Source of the DNA: Paenibacillus planticolens
GTDB lineage: Bacteria > Bacillota > Bacilli > Paenibacillales > NBRC-103111
Length of the DNA: 64,000 bases
Direction of reading: 5' to 3'
Assembly (NCBI RefSeq): GCF_013141725.1
Contig: NZ_WHNZ01000017.1
Coordinates: 186,001 to 250,000 of the forward strand
Shown here one piece after another: positions 27,768 to 37,052 of this stretch. How positions within the stretch are numbered: the stretch's first letter is position 1; every line of letters begins with the position of its first letter. The notes beneath the pieces are model-generated. The model did not search any database, was not told where the DNA came from, and saw only the letters and a list, made by a program, of their open reading frames with translations. Position numbers and translations under genes: made by a program.

Positions 27768-28847
27768 TTGAATAAAAACCAAAAAATCGTTCTCCAAGCA
27801 TCAAGAGGAGCGGCAGCATTCTTTGTACTGCTTTTCCACACTTCAGCCATGTCCTTCAAGTATTATCAATACGACTTTCTAGGGGTGAGCTCTATTGGGA
27901 GGTCTGGCGGGGTAGATTTCTTTTTCCTATTGACCGGCTTCCTTCTCTTTCATACATATGGCCATAAAATCGGCACGCAAATGACTGCTCTACCCTTTTT
28001 AATCAACCGTCTTATACGTATTTATCCTTTCTATTGGCTAATTACACTCGTCGTACTGCCCGTGTATTTTTTTGTTCCAAGCTTTGGATACGGCTATGAG
28101 ACCCATAAAGATACTATCATGAAATCTTTCCTGCTGCTCCCTCAATCTCATGGCCCCGTGCTGCCAGTCGCTTGGTCGTTAAGTTACTTTGTGCTCTTTT
28201 ACTTGATATTCAGTCTTTTCATGGCTTTAGGGAAAAAGCCCGCTTTTATTATCGCTTCAGTGTGGATTGGCTTAACTTTGTGTCATTTTCTGCGAGTTCC
28301 TTGGATAAGTGCCGATATTGACCGTCATTTCTATCTGAGCTTTCTCTTTAGTGATGTGAACTTAGAATTCATCGTAGGCTGTTTATTGGCCAAATGGGCC
28401 GAACATCATAGAAATAAACATTATAGGCTGCTGATTGCCACAGGAGCGCTTGGATTTTTACTCATATGGATAAATAACAAATATCAGTTTGCTCCTTTTC
28501 ACAATTACCTGCTATACGTTATTCCAGCCGTATTCATACTGTTGGGTGTATCTTCTGTTCCCGAAGGGCTGCAGTTGCCTAGGTGGGTGCATACCCTCAG
28601 TAAACTTGGTAATGCTTCATACACAATTTTGCTTACGCATCTAATTTTCATTTCAATATTAATGAAGCTAAGTGTGGCTACACATGTTGCCCACTACTTG
28701 GGTTTCCTATTCACAGACGTACTCATTGTTGCCTTGGTCGTGCCCTTATGCTACATAGTCTACAAATTAGCTGAAAAACCGCTTGCTTCAGGACTCAAAG
28801 ACGCAATAAAAGTAAGTCCTTCCCGCTCCTCAAAGCCTATCTTATAA
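27768..28847 (+). CDS. Membrane acyltransferase (Acyltransferase 3 family)
   Basis: A 359-residue integral membrane protein with about ten transmembrane helices. Family signs are LQASRGAAAFFVLLFHTSAM with the catalytic-type His, the GGVDFFFLLTGFLLFHTYG segment and RLIRIYPFYWLI. Such enzymes O-acylate surface sugars (OatA, OafA, NodX type). The likely start is TTG at 27768, seven bases after GGAGGA; the longer frame to 27717 has no site. It lies next to the surface-glycan locus but on the opposite strand, and may add acetyl groups to that glycan. Confidence 0.88.
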   Translation: MNKNQKIVLQASRGAAAFFVLLFHTSAMSFKYYQYDFLGVSSIGRSGGVDFFFLLTGFLLFHTYGHKIGTQMTALPFLINRLIRIYPFYWLITLVVLPVYFFVPSFGYGYETHKDTIMKSFLLLPQSHGPVLPVAWSLSYFVLFYLIFSLFMALGKKPAFIIASVWIGLTLCHFLRVPWISADIDRHFYLSFLFSDVNLEFIVGCLLAKWAEHHRNKHYRLLIATGALGFLLIWINNKYQFAPFHNYLLYVIPAVFILLGVSSVPEGLQLPRWVHTLSKLGNASYTILLTHLIFISILMKLSVATHVAHYLGFLFTDVLIVALVVPLCYIVYKLAEKPLASGLKDAIKVSPSRSSKPIL

Positions 28848-28850
28848 ACA

Positions 28851-28892
28851 AAAAGACTGCCTAAGGCTCTAAAGCCCAAGCAGTCTTTAATT
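28851..28892. terminator. Bidirectional terminator between the acyltransferase and small membrane gene
   Basis: AAAAAGACTGC and GCAGTCTTTAATT flank a loop containing a smaller GGCTC/AAGCCC hairpin. T-rich tails lie on both strands, serving the converging genes at 27768 and 28898. Confidence 0.8.
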
Positions 28893-28897
28893 ATTTT

Positions 28898-29023
28898 CTA
28901 CCACATATACACAATACCTGTAATAATACCTGCCCAAATCAGGGAACCGAACACCACACCAATAATCAAACCTTTGCCGATCGACAAGCGTTCATCTTGG
29001 TAAGCGTCATCATGATCAATCAT
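28898..29023 (-). CDS. Small single-pass membrane protein, 41 residues
   Basis: A short gene with a strong GGAGG seven bases before ATG at 29023. The product has an acidic N terminus (MIDHDDAYQDERLSIGKG) and one glycine-rich transmembrane helix running to the C terminus (ending ITGIVYMW). Charge distribution suggests the N terminus is inside. I do not recognise a family. It is followed by a terminator and sits between the acyltransferase and the sugar transferase gene. Confidence 0.7.
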   Translation of the reverse strand: MIDHDDAYQDERLSIGKGLIIGVVFGSLIWAGIITGIVYMW

Positions 29024-29108
29024 AAAAAAACCTCCCCGCACTACTTCAGTATATGCATAGTATGGGGAAGATGCTGACGAATCATGCCCTAAAGATGGAA
29101 AAAATTAT

Positions 29109-30515
29109 TTAATAGGCATTTTTATTTATAAAACCGTTAATAATCGTTCGCCAAATGATTTTAATATCAAATAAAAAAGTCCAATTTTCAATGTAAAAAA
29201 TATCGTGCTTGATACGTTCTTCAATAGAAGTATCCCCGCGCAAACCGTTGCTCTGCGCCCAACCCGTAATGCCAGGCCGAATATGATGCTTCACCATATA
29301 CTTGGGAACTTCTTCTTTGAATTGTTCCACGAAGAAAGGACGTTCCGGCCTTGGACCAACTACGCTCATATGCCCGAAAAGCACATTGAAAAACTGAGGC
29401 AGCTCATCCAGACTCGTTTTACGTAGGAAAGTACCTACCTTGGTGCGCCGCGGGTCATTTTCCACCGTCCACTCCGTATTCGATGCATTCTCCGGCAGCA
29501 CATTCATACTGCGAAACTTATACATCATAAAGTTCCTGCGGTTCAAACCTACACGTTCCTGTTTGAAAATGATCGGCCCTGGAGAAGTTAGCTTAATCGC
29601 AATGACAGATGCCAGCATCACCGGCGCTGTAATTATAATTGCTACTAGAGAGAATACGATATCAAATGCTCGCTTGAAAATCCGGTTCCGAAACTCATCC
29701 AGCGGTATATCCCTCACATTAATGAGCGGCATCTCCGCAAAATTATCGAAATACGGACGGGATGGCAAGAAGTCATAGAAATCAGGAATAATCAAAGTTT
29801 TAACGCCGATTTTCTCACAGACATTAATAATACGTCCGAACTTGCGATGGGCATCCAGCGGGAGTGCGATAATGACTTCATCAACGATAAGATCATTCAA
29901 TATGGACTCCAAATCGTCTATCTTCCCTATAATCGGCTTATAGCTCTGATAAGCAACTTCATGTTTTTCCTGAAAATCATCAAGAAACCCGACGACTTCA
30001 TAACCTAACTCCGGATGCTGTCTAAGCTTCGTGTAGAACTTCCGTCCAAGCGATCCTGCCCCGAGGATAAGAATGAATTGCTTGTTGTAGCCTTTCTGGC
30101 GGACACGTTTCAGCGAAATTTTAATCATATAGCGGTAAAAGCTAATGATAAGGATATTATTGACTAGGAAAAGCAAAAGATAAGAACGTGAAATGTCGAC
30201 TTCTTTTAAAATAAACAAAAGGCTTAAGAGCAGCAGCAAGCTGAGAATATGGACTTGAATAATTTTAAATACTTCAAAAGAGAACTGCTTCTTTCTCTTC
30301 GGCGTATAAAAGTTGGTCATATAACTGATAAAAATCGCAATTAAGGCGTAACTGACGCTCCACATCACATAGTGCTTGAAAGGCAGCGGAGAATCAAAAT
30401 GAATCCAGCCACTCCTGAATTTCAGCCACCATGACAGTAAAAAAACGAGCTGAATACACAGGAAGTCGGCCAGCGCGTATAGTTGGGTCAAGAACCCTTG
30501 ACTCTGTCGAATCAA
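29109..30515 (-). CDS. Undecaprenyl-phosphate sugar-1-phosphate transferase (WbaP/WsaP-like)
   Basis: A 468-residue initiating enzyme of surface polysaccharide synthesis. Four or five N-terminal transmembrane helices are followed by a CoA-binding-like Rossmann region (FILILGAGSLGRKFYTKLRQ), another membrane helix and the catalytic bacterial sugar transferase domain, with KRAFDIVFSLVAII, PGPIIFKQERVGLNRRNFMM, YKFRSM, LRKTSLDELPQFFNVLFG and VGPRPERPFFV. It transfers a hexose-1-phosphate (often galactose or glucose) to undecaprenyl phosphate. The start is TTG at 30515 with GAGGTGAG upstream. In Geobacillus S-layer glycan clusters the equivalent gene, wsaP, makes the lipid-linked first sugar of the rhamnan. 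It ends the locus and follows a GT2 gene by six bases. Confidence 0.93.
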   Translation of the reverse strand: MIRQSQGFLTQLYALADFLCIQLVFLLSWWLKFRSGWIHFDSPLPFKHYVMWSVSYALIAIFISYMTNFYTPKRKKQFSFEVFKIIQVHILSLLLLLSLLFILKEVDISRSYLLLFLVNNILIISFYRYMIKISLKRVRQKGYNKQFILILGAGSLGRKFYTKLRQHPELGYEVVGFLDDFQEKHEVAYQSYKPIIGKIDDLESILNDLIVDEVIIALPLDAHRKFGRIINVCEKIGVKTLIIPDFYDFLPSRPYFDNFAEMPLINVRDIPLDEFRNRIFKRAFDIVFSLVAIIITAPVMLASVIAIKLTSPGPIIFKQERVGLNRRNFMMYKFRSMNVLPENASNTEWTVENDPRRTKVGTFLRKTSLDELPQFFNVLFGHMSVVGPRPERPFFVEQFKEEVPKYMVKHHIRPGITGWAQSNGLRGDTSIEERIKHDIFYIENWTFLFDIKIIWRTIINGFINKNAY

Positions 30516-30521
30516 TGTAAC

Positions 30522-31388
30522 TCACCTCGTTGGACGTAATTTATTTCTAGCCAGTGAAAGTACAAACTTCAAACCCACACCTATGTACACCGCGGCATTC
30601 GTGAACCAAGAATACTTCTTCCGATAATGCTTCTTATGGAACAAAATCATTGCCCGATGGAACTCGTATATGATTTTAAAAGGCTTCCTTCGACTGCTTG
30701 CGCCTTTGTAATGAATAATTTGCGTACGCGGGTAATAATAATTCACCCAGCCTGCTTCCTTTATCCTATAACACCAATCTATATCTTCGCCATACATAAA
30801 AAATTCCTCGTCCAGCATCCCCACTTGCTCAATAGCCTCACGGCGAATTAGCATGAAGGCTCCTACTAGGGAATCGATACCGTATTCCTCGTCTGGATTC
30901 AAGTAGCCTAGCTGGTATTGATTGAAGCGTGGAATTTTCGGGAATAGCTTTGAAAAGCCAAAGGCATAGTAAAAGGACGCTGACGGCGTCGGGAAGCCCC
31001 GTTTACAAGCTTTATCGAGCGAACCGTCTGGCAGTACGATTTTGCAGCCGCTGGCTCCTACGATCGGATTCTCGTCCATGAAACGAAGCATCGTTTCCAA
31101 TGTGTCTTGTTGGATGATCGTATCGGAGTTCAGGAGCAGCACGTATCTCCCTTTCGCGATGCGAATACCTTGGTTGTTGGCTCTTGAGAAGCCAACATTG
31201 TCTTTATTTGCGATACAGACGACTTGGGGGAACTGCTCGTTAACTGACTTAATGATGCCGTCATTGGAGGCATTGTCGATTAAGATCGTCTCGTATTTGT
31301 ATGCTGTAACTGACGAAAATACTGAGCGTATACAGGCCAGAGTTAGGTCATGTGTTTTGTAATTTACGATAATAATTGATAAATCCAA
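30522..31388 (-). CDS. Glycosyltransferase family 2 (rhamnosyltransferase-like)
   Basis: A 288-residue GT-A fold enzyme. It shows the WbbL/RfbF-type pattern: LSIIIVNYKTHDLTLACIRS, ILIDNASNDG, NVGFSRANNQGIRIAKGRYV, then LLNSDT with the metal-binding region, and a MYGEDIDWCYRIKEAGW acceptor-side motif common in rhamnosyltransferases that use dTDP-L-rhamnose. The start is TTG at 31388, seven bases after GAGG. A minus-strand TATAAT lies at 31429 to 31424. It is transcribed with the sugar transferase gene, so it likely adds an early rhamnose to the lipid-linked primer. Confidence 0.88.
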   Translation of the reverse strand: MDLSIIIVNYKTHDLTLACIRSVFSSVTAYKYETILIDNASNDGIIKSVNEQFPQVVCIANKDNVGFSRANNQGIRIAKGRYVLLLNSDTIIQQDTLETMLRFMDENPIVGASGCKIVLPDGSLDKACKRGFPTPSASFYYAFGFSKLFPKIPRFNQYQLGYLNPDEEYGIDSLVGAFMLIRREAIEQVGMLDEEFFMYGEDIDWCYRIKEAGWVNYYYPRTQIIHYKGASSRRKPFKIIYEFHRAMILFHKKHYRKKYSWFTNAAVYIGVGLKFVLSLARNKLRPTR

Positions 31389-31453
31389 GGGAAAACCTCA
31401 CTTATTTTGAGTTCATTATCTCTATTATAACATGGGTATATTAAAATAAGCCT

Positions 31454-31484
31454 AAAAAATAAGATTAGCTTTCGCTAATCTTAT
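31454..31484 (-). terminator. Terminator after the rml/GT2 genes
   Basis: On the minus strand ATAAGATTAGC, loop GAAA and GCTAATCTTAT form a perfect stem followed by TTTTTT. The stem begins almost at the stop codon of the gene at 31484. It separates the main glycan operon from the two genes at 29109-31388. Confidence 0.92.
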
Positions 31485-32431
31485 CATTTAAACCATTTAT
31501 ATATTTCGCTTGAAGCTACTTTATGCTTGCTGCGAATCATATGTCTTTTTTGGCGAAGGTCCGAATATTTGCGAAAGAAGTCAGCCCATGCCCCTAGCAG
31601 CTTAGGTTCCCTCACAATAGCGTAAGCAAGACTAAGACATTCATACCCCAAAAATGGCATACAATGCTTCAGCATCATAGGGATTGTATCATTTTTCACC
31701 ATCATTTTATAACGGTTGATATAGGACAATCTCCTGACAAAAAGCGGTTTGCTGCTCCTGCCGCCTTCTTTCCAGCCTCTTTCGTGATAGGCGGCAGCAG
31801 ATGGCTCATATAGAGCTTTCCAGCCTAGAAGCTGGGCTCTCCATGCAACATCCACATCTTCTTTGTACGCAAAAAAGTCTTCGTCGAAAAATTCGTCGTT
31901 TACGCTAATGTCGTTGATCATCTCGCGTTTGTACACCGCCGCGGCACCTGAGACGCCAAAAACTTCCTCAGCTTGCTGATAGTGTTCGCCAGGTTGATGT
32001 GCTCCCCGGTCAAAAGCTCTACGCGCTTTATTGATGATAAGCCCTGTGCTGTCAATGCGCGTTGGGTCGGCTTTAAAAAGCAGCTTCCCTGTGGCGCTGC
32101 CGGCATGAGGGGTGTTCTCTAACGCTTTTATCGTGTTAAGCACGTAGTCTTGATCCAGAACTACATCTGGGTTCAAAATAAGGCAATAATCCGTGTTTGT
32201 TCTTCTTATTGCTTGATTATGGCCGCCGGCGAAGCCGTTGTTCGTGGGATTTTTAACAAGTAGAATCTTATCCGACCATTCTTGTAATTTCCCAAGCGTA
32301 TTGTCTTTTGATGCATTATCGATAATTATGATTTGAGTAATGGGATACGATTGCTTAGTAACTGCTTCTAAACAATCATCAATGTGTTCAGAACTATTGT
32401 AAGTAACAATATGTACACTAACGGTTTTCAT
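31484..32431 (-). CDS. Glycosyltransferase family 2 (rhamnosyltransferase-like)
   Basis: A 315-residue enzyme of the WbbL-like group. Motifs: VSVHIVTYNSSEHIDDCLEA, IIIDNASKDNTL, NNGFAGGHNQAIR, LILNPDVVLD (metal-binding DxD equivalent is NPD) and DEDFFAYKEDVDVAWRAQLL. Its start overlaps the end of rmlD by 14 bases, so the two are translationally coupled and dTDP-L-rhamnose is the likely donor. It is the last gene before the terminator at 31454. Confidence 0.88.
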   Translation of the reverse strand: MKTVSVHIVTYNSSEHIDDCLEAVTKQSYPITQIIIIDNASKDNTLGKLQEWSDKILLVKNPTNNGFAGGHNQAIRRTNTDYCLILNPDVVLDQDYVLNTIKALENTPHAGSATGKLLFKADPTRIDSTGLIINKARRAFDRGAHQPGEHYQQAEEVFGVSGAAAVYKREMINDISVNDEFFDEDFFAYKEDVDVAWRAQLLGWKALYEPSAAAYHERGWKEGGRSSKPLFVRRLSYINRYKMMVKNDTIPMMLKHCMPFLGYECLSLAYAIVREPKLLGAWADFFRKYSDLRQKRHMIRSKHKVASSEIYKWFK

Positions 32432-33275
32432 GACCTACTCCAAGTTCCATTAAAAAAGCCTTCAGTCCCTCACGCCATGGCCTCAAATCTTCAAATCCAT
32501 TCGTACGAATCGATAAATGCTCCATCGCTGAATATCGGGGTCTTGGCGCTGGTCGCGGGAATTCTTCTGTTGAGCATGGCTCCACATTCATCTTTTTTCC
32601 ACTCTCTTCGAAGATTGCATTGGCAAAATCAAACCATGAGCATACTCCCGAATTCGAAGCATGATAAATGCCATAACGCTCTGTCTGGACGAGCTGTTCT
32701 AAGAAGTTTGCAAGATCAACCGTATAGGTCGGAGATCCGAACTGATCATTCACAACCTTCAAGCTATCGCGTTCTTGAGCAAGCTTTAGCATCGTTTTCA
32801 CAAAATTCGCTCCATACAAGCCATAAACCCACGATGTCCTAACGATAAAATATTTACTAGAAAGCGTTTGAACGAGGTGTTCCCCAGCTCTTTTCGACTT
32901 TCCATAGATACTTTGGGGATTCGTATTGTCGTATTCTCGATATGGCTTAGAGGCTGACCCGTCAAATACGTAATCTGTACTGATATAGCAAAGCTTAGCC
33001 CCTACCTTTTCAGCAGCTACAGTAAGGTTCCTTGTTCCAACTGCATTAATCTTATAGGCCATATCTTCTTCAGTTTCAGCAAGGTCTACAGCCGTGTAAG
33101 CCCCGCAATGTATGACAGTATCAGGCTTCAAGGCTTCGAGAACCTCGAGACACTGGCTTTCATTCGTAAAATCAAGCTGCTCTCTCCCAAAACCATGAAC
33201 CTCATGATTAGTACCTAAAACTTTAACGACATCCTGCCCTAATTGGCCATTAGCCCCTGTCACTAAGATCTTCAT
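32418..33275 (-). CDS. rmlD: dTDP-4-dehydrorhamnose reductase
   Basis: A 285-residue short-chain reductase that completes dTDP-L-rhamnose synthesis. It has the NAD(P)-binding motif ILVTGANGQLGQDVVKVLG, the catalytic Tyr-Lys in YGKSKRAGEHLV and the typical CYISTDYVFDG segment. The second ATG (33275) is chosen because of better spacing from GGGAG; the first overlaps the rmlB stop region. Order in the operon is rmlA-rmlC-rmlB-rmlD. Confidence 0.95.
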   Translation of the reverse strand: MKILVTGANGQLGQDVVKVLGTNHEVHGFGREQLDFTNESQCLEVLEALKPDTVIHCGAYTAVDLAETEEDMAYKINAVGTRNLTVAAEKVGAKLCYISTDYVFDGSASKPYREYDNTNPQSIYGKSKRAGEHLVQTLSSKYFIVRTSWVYGLYGANFVKTMLKLAQERDSLKVVNDQFGSPTYTVDLANFLEQLVQTERYGIYHASNSGVCSWFDFANAIFEESGKKMNVEPCSTEEFPRPAPRPRYSAMEHLSIRTNGFEDLRPWREGLKAFLMELGVGHENR

Positions 33276-33277
33276 CA

Positions 33278-34294
33278 TTAAACTCCCAGGCGTTCGCCAT
33301 ATTGTTTAGCAAAATATTGTTGGTATTCGCCGGTCTGAATTCTTTTCCACCAATCCTGATTGTCCAAGTACCAACGAATCGTTTCATGAATACCCGTCTC
33401 AAAATTATGCTTTGGCTCCCAACCAAGCTCCTTTGTAATCTTCGTTGCATCAATACCATATCGGCGGTCATGGCCAGGACGGTCTTTCACATATTGAATT
33501 AACGCTTCTGGTTTCCCCAGCTCGCGAAGGATCGTTTGTACGATTTGAATATTCGTTCTCTCATTGTTTCCACCAATATTATAAACTTCGCCGTTAATCC
33601 CTTTATGTAAAACAAGATCGATCGCACTGCAGTGATCCTCTACATACAACCAGTCACGGATGTTAAGACCATCTCCATATACAGGGAGAGACTTATCATT
33701 CAATGCGTTCGCAATCATTAAAGGGATAAGCTTTTCAGGGAATTGATACGGACCATAGTTATTAGAACAACGTGTAATATTAACAGGCAGCCCAAAAGTT
33801 TCATGATACGACCTAACTAGAAGATCCGAGCCTGCTTTACTAGCGGAGTACGGACTGTTAGGAGATAATGGGGTTTCCTCCGTGAAAAGTCCTGTCTCAC
33901 CAAGTGTTCCATAAACCTCATCCGTAGAGACATGGACAAATTTCTTAACGTCATACTTTCTTGCTGCTTCAAGCAAAACTTGCGTTCCTAGCACGTTTGT
34001 CTTCACAAATACATCTGGCTCCAAGATGCTTCGATCCACATGCGATTCTGCGGCGAAATGGACGACAGTATCTACACCTTGTTCGAATAGACTATTGACT
34101 AGCTCCGTGTTTGTGATGTCGCCTTTTACGAAGGAATAATTGCTATTTTCTTGGATGGATCTGAGATTCTCAAGATTCCCTGCATAGGTTAATGCATCCA
34201 AGTTAATGATTTGATAGCCAGGATAACGATCTAGCATATAATGAACGAAGTTGCTGCCGATAAAGCCGGCTCCGCCGGTTACTAGTATTTTCAT
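33278..34294 (-). CDS. rmlB: dTDP-glucose 4,6-dehydratase
   Basis: A 338-residue enzyme converting dTDP-glucose to dTDP-4-keto-6-deoxyglucose. The cofactor motif is ILVTGGAGFIGSNFVHYML, the catalytic region is VHVSTDEVYGTLG (Thr-Asp-Glu) and YSASKAGSDLLVRSY (YxxxK), with NNYGPYQFPEKLIPL typical of RmlB. It overlaps the next gene's start region closely. Length and motifs are complete. Confidence 0.97.
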   Translation of the reverse strand: MKILVTGGAGFIGSNFVHYMLDRYPGYQIINLDALTYAGNLENLRSIQENSNYSFVKGDITNTELVNSLFEQGVDTVVHFAAESHVDRSILEPDVFVKTNVLGTQVLLEAARKYDVKKFVHVSTDEVYGTLGETGLFTEETPLSPNSPYSASKAGSDLLVRSYHETFGLPVNITRCSNNYGPYQFPEKLIPLMIANALNDKSLPVYGDGLNIRDWLYVEDHCSAIDLVLHKGINGEVYNIGGNNERTNIQIVQTILRELGKPEALIQYVKDRPGHDRRYGIDATKITKELGWEPKHNFETGIHETIRWYLDNQDWWKRIQTGEYQQYFAKQYGERLGV

Positions 34295-34312
34295 GCGAGT
34301 AATACTCCCACC

Positions 34313-34858
34313 TTAAAAGTTTATTTCTGCATCTTTAAGCAGCGGATGCTTTTGATCTTTATCAGAAAGGATTGGTTTGGATGTCGGCCAATCAATCGCT
34401 AGCGCAGGGTCATTCCAAAGTATACCCCTATCATGTTCAGGTGAATAATACTCATCTACTTTGTAGAGCACCTGTGTATTCGGAACAATCGTGCAAAAAC
34501 CATGGGCAAAACCTTGTGGAACAAGCAGTTGACGCTTGTTTGCTTCGCTTAGAATAACGCCGACCCACTGCCCGAACGTAGGTGAGTCTTTGCGGATGTC
34601 CACCGCTACGTCGTATATTGCACCAGATGCTACTCGAACGAGTTTCGTTTGAGCCTTTGGGTTTAATTGGTAGTGGAGTCCACGTAATACACCAGTTTCT
34701 ACGGATAAAGAATGATTATCTTGTATAAAAGGGAAATCAATTCCGTGCTCAGCGAACTTCTTACTGCTGTAACTTTCCATAAAAAAGCCCCGATTGTCTC
34801 CGTGGACATCGGGCTCAATTAGATATAAACCTTCTAACTTTGTGGAGATAACTTTCAT
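34313..34858 (-). CDS. rmlC: dTDP-4-dehydrorhamnose 3,5-epimerase
   Basis: A cupin-fold epimerase of 181 residues. ATG at 34858 is preferred over GTG at 34870 because GAGG precedes it and because the family begins MKVIxTKLEG. Motifs: GDNRGFFMESYS, FIQDNHSLSVETGVLRGLHY (His base) and VPQGFAHGFCTI. It acts between RmlB and RmlD. Confidence 0.95.
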   Translation of the reverse strand: MKVISTKLEGLYLIEPDVHGDNRGFFMESYSSKKFAEHGIDFPFIQDNHSLSVETGVLRGLHYQLNPKAQTKLVRVASGAIYDVAVDIRKDSPTFGQWVGVILSEANKRQLLVPQGFAHGFCTIVPNTQVLYKVDEYYSPEHDRGILWNDPALAIDWPTSKPILSDKDQKHPLLKDAEINF

Positions 34859-34878
34859 TGAATCAGACACCTCATTCT

Positions 34879-35616
34879 TTAAAGTTTCCCGAATTCTTCG
34901 CCAAGAAAAATATCTTTAGCTAGCTCATTAGCTTTAGCCAGAGATGCATGTGTTCCTGCGTCTGTCCACCAGCCTTGAAGGATGTCGTATGTAAGTTGTC
35001 CTCTTTCAATGTAGGCGTTGTTAACATCTGTTATCTCAAGCTCGCCACGACTAGATGGTTTCAACGACTTAATTATTTCAAAAACCGAACTATCAAACAT
35101 ATAGATACCTGTCACAGCAAAGTGACTTTTGGGTAGTTTAGGTTTCTCTTCAATTGAAACGATCTTATCTCCCAGAAGTTCAGGGACACCGAATCTTTGA
35201 GGATCTTGAACTTCTTGAATGAGTATCTTAGCTCCGTTATCTTGGGCACTAAAGTTATTTACATATGGATCGATGCTGTCCTCAAATACATTATCTCCGA
35301 GGATTACTACCATTTTATCGTTACCAACAAAGTGTTCCGCAAGACCAAGAGCCTCGGCAATACCTCCGGCTTCATCCTGCACTTTATAAGTGAAGGTAAT
35401 ACCGAGCTCCTTACCGCTGCCTAACAAATTAACTACGTCACCCATGTGCTCTTTACCGGTTACGATAAGAATGTCAAAAATATTTGCCTGTTTCAGTTTG
35501 GCAATAGAATGAAAGATCATTGGGTATTTTCCGACAGGAAGAAGGTGTTTGTTTGTTACTTTGGTTAAAGGATAAAGACGAGATCCAGTACCTCCTGCAA
35601 GGATTATACCTTTCAT
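34879..35616 (-). CDS. rmlA: Glucose-1-phosphate thymidylyltransferase
   Basis: A 245-residue nucleotidyltransferase that makes dTDP-glucose from dTTP and glucose-1-phosphate. It starts MKGIILAGGTGSRLYPLTKV (the pyrophosphorylase signature) and has VILGDNVFEDSI and IEEKPKLPKSHFAVTGIYMF. ATG at 35616 is chosen over an upstream frame start because GGAGAGG lies before it. It is the short RmlA type (about 245 rather than 290 residues), common in Bacillota and S-layer glycan clusters. It is the first of the rml genes and marks the edge of the AT-rich block. Confidence 0.95.
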   Translation of the reverse strand: MKGIILAGGTGSRLYPLTKVTNKHLLPVGKYPMIFHSIAKLKQANIFDILIVTGKEHMGDVVNLLGSGKELGITFTYKVQDEAGGIAEALGLAEHFVGNDKMVVILGDNVFEDSIDPYVNNFSAQDNGAKILIQEVQDPQRFGVPELLGDKIVSIEEKPKLPKSHFAVTGIYMFDSSVFEIIKSLKPSSRGELEITDVNNAYIERGQLTYDILQGWWTDAGTHASLAKANELAKDIFLGEEFGKL

Positions 35617-35697
35617 CAATAGTAACACCTCTCCATTCAATTCAGATATATCTAAATTAAGTACTAAGTTATAAACAAATGATCAGTTTGATTTAAA

Positions 35698-36102
35698 CTA
35701 TATACTACTTTTTAACCACCATAAAAATGTAGCAATAATACTACCTAAAATAAGTCCACCTAATATCTCCAGACGAGTATGGCCCATACTCTCACGAAGT
35801 GCTTTATTGGCATTTAACTTGTTAATAGAAATAGCATGTTTCCCTACAGCAATTCTTAGACCAATTGCATCAATTACTACAATCAAAAGAAAAGTAACTC
35901 CTAGTCCAAAAATTGCACTTGTAAAACCTTCATTTAATCCAATTAATGCGACAGTAGTGGTAACTATTGTTGTATGAGTGCTAGGAAATCCTCCATTTCC
36001 TATTCTTTTTTTTGCTTCACTTCCAAACTTAATATAGTTTATAGCAAATTTTAAGCAACCCGAAATTAGCCAACCTAAGAATGGTGCGAATAAATAAAGC
36101 AT
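35698..36102 (-). CDS. Divergent PAP2 (DUF212/YuiD-like) membrane phosphatase
   Basis: A 134-residue membrane protein with four transmembrane helices. The family motif GNGGFPSTHTTIVTTTVALI carries the PSxH of PAP2 phosphatases and RESMGHTRLEILGGLILG the GHTxxE segment, typical of DUF212. Following the phosphoribosyl-polyprenol synthase gene, it parallels the mycobacterial pair Rv3806c-Rv3807c, where the PAP2-like protein is thought to remove the 5-phosphate from decaprenyl-phospho-ribose-5-phosphate. The same role is inferred here. AGGAG lies upstream but at long spacing (16 bases). Confidence 0.8.
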   Translation of the reverse strand: MLYLFAPFLGWLISGCLKFAINYIKFGSEAKKRIGNGGFPSTHTTIVTTTVALIGLNEGFTSAIFGLGVTFLLIVVIDAIGLRIAVGKHAISINKLNANKALRESMGHTRLEILGGLILGSIIATFLWWLKSSI

Positions 36103-36125
36103 AATGTAACCACTTGACTCCTTTA

Positions 36126-37034
36126 TTAAAAATATTTTAGTATAATCATTACTAATATACTGTAAAGAAAAACTGTTATTAAAATATGTTTATCTTCAAA
36201 AAGCAGTTTATCCGGGCTTCCACCTTTCCCTTCTACATGAATCAAATAAAGATATCGAAATATCCCATAAAGGACGAAAGGAATTGTCCACATCAAATGT
36301 ATGGTCCTTCCAGATGTGAAAGTAAATAGTGAGTAACTAATTATAGTTGCAGTTGTTACGATACTATTCATCTGATCAAGCAGACTTAGGTTATAAAATT
36401 GTAACACCTTTCTATGAGATGTATTACTTTCTTTTGACATAATAAATTCATGCCTTCTTTTACTAATCGCCAAAAATAACGAAATTAACATTGTACATAT
36501 TAAAAACCACGGAGTAATTATAACATTTATAATTATTCCACCACCAAATGCCCTTAGAACAAAACCTGAAGCAACTAGCATAACATCAAGAATTACAACA
36601 TGTTTTAGAAAAGTGCTATATGCAACATTTATTAAAAAATAGATTATTAGTATAATTGCAAATTTTAGATTGTAAAGAAATGCAATGATCATAGAACTTA
36701 AAAATAAAAAAATGCCAACACTTATTGCAAGTTTAGAATTAAGTAGTCCAGAGGCCATGGGACGATGTTTTTTTATTGGATGATTCTTATCAGCATTAAT
36801 ATCTAAATAATCATTCAGAATATATACACAAGATGAAACAATACAAAACAATATAAAACCTAATGTTGATTGCCAAAACATACTGAATTTTAATGAATCT
36901 ATTGAAAAAACCATTGCTGCATAAAGTAAAATGTTTTTAGTCCATTGCTTCGGTCGCATTTGTCTAAACATTAATAATAAGTTGGAATATATTATTCTTT
37001 TTTGAGAAAAGGAATACTCAATATTACTTTTCAT
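36126..37034 (-). CDS. Polyprenyl-phosphate phosphoribosyltransferase (UbiA family, DPPR synthase-like)
   Basis: A 302-residue integral membrane enzyme with about eight helices. The sequence follows decaprenyl-phosphate phosphoribosyltransferases closely: MRPKQWTKNILLYAAMVFS, the UbiA metal-binding motif NDYLDINADKNHPIKKHRPM, LKHVVILDVMLVASGFVLRA, ISKRRHEF, NLSLLDQMN and PFVLYGIFRYLYLIHVEG. The enzyme moves 5-phosphoribose from PRPP to a polyprenyl phosphate, the first step to lipid-linked ribose or arabinose donors. GAGG lies eight bases before the ATG. It is strongly AT-rich. Family call is firm; that the carrier is undecaprenyl phosphate is inferred. Confidence 0.88.
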   Translation of the reverse strand: MKSNIEYSFSQKRIIYSNLLLMFRQMRPKQWTKNILLYAAMVFSIDSLKFSMFWQSTLGFILFCIVSSCVYILNDYLDINADKNHPIKKHRPMASGLLNSKLAISVGIFLFLSSMIIAFLYNLKFAIILIIYFLINVAYSTFLKHVVILDVMLVASGFVLRAFGGGIIINVIITPWFLICTMLISLFLAISKRRHEFIMSKESNTSHRKVLQFYNLSLLDQMNSIVTTATIISYSLFTFTSGRTIHLMWTIPFVLYGIFRYLYLIHVEGKGGSPDKLLFEDKHILITVFLYSILVMIILKYF

Positions 37035-37052
37035 TCTATATGCCTCTTTCGG

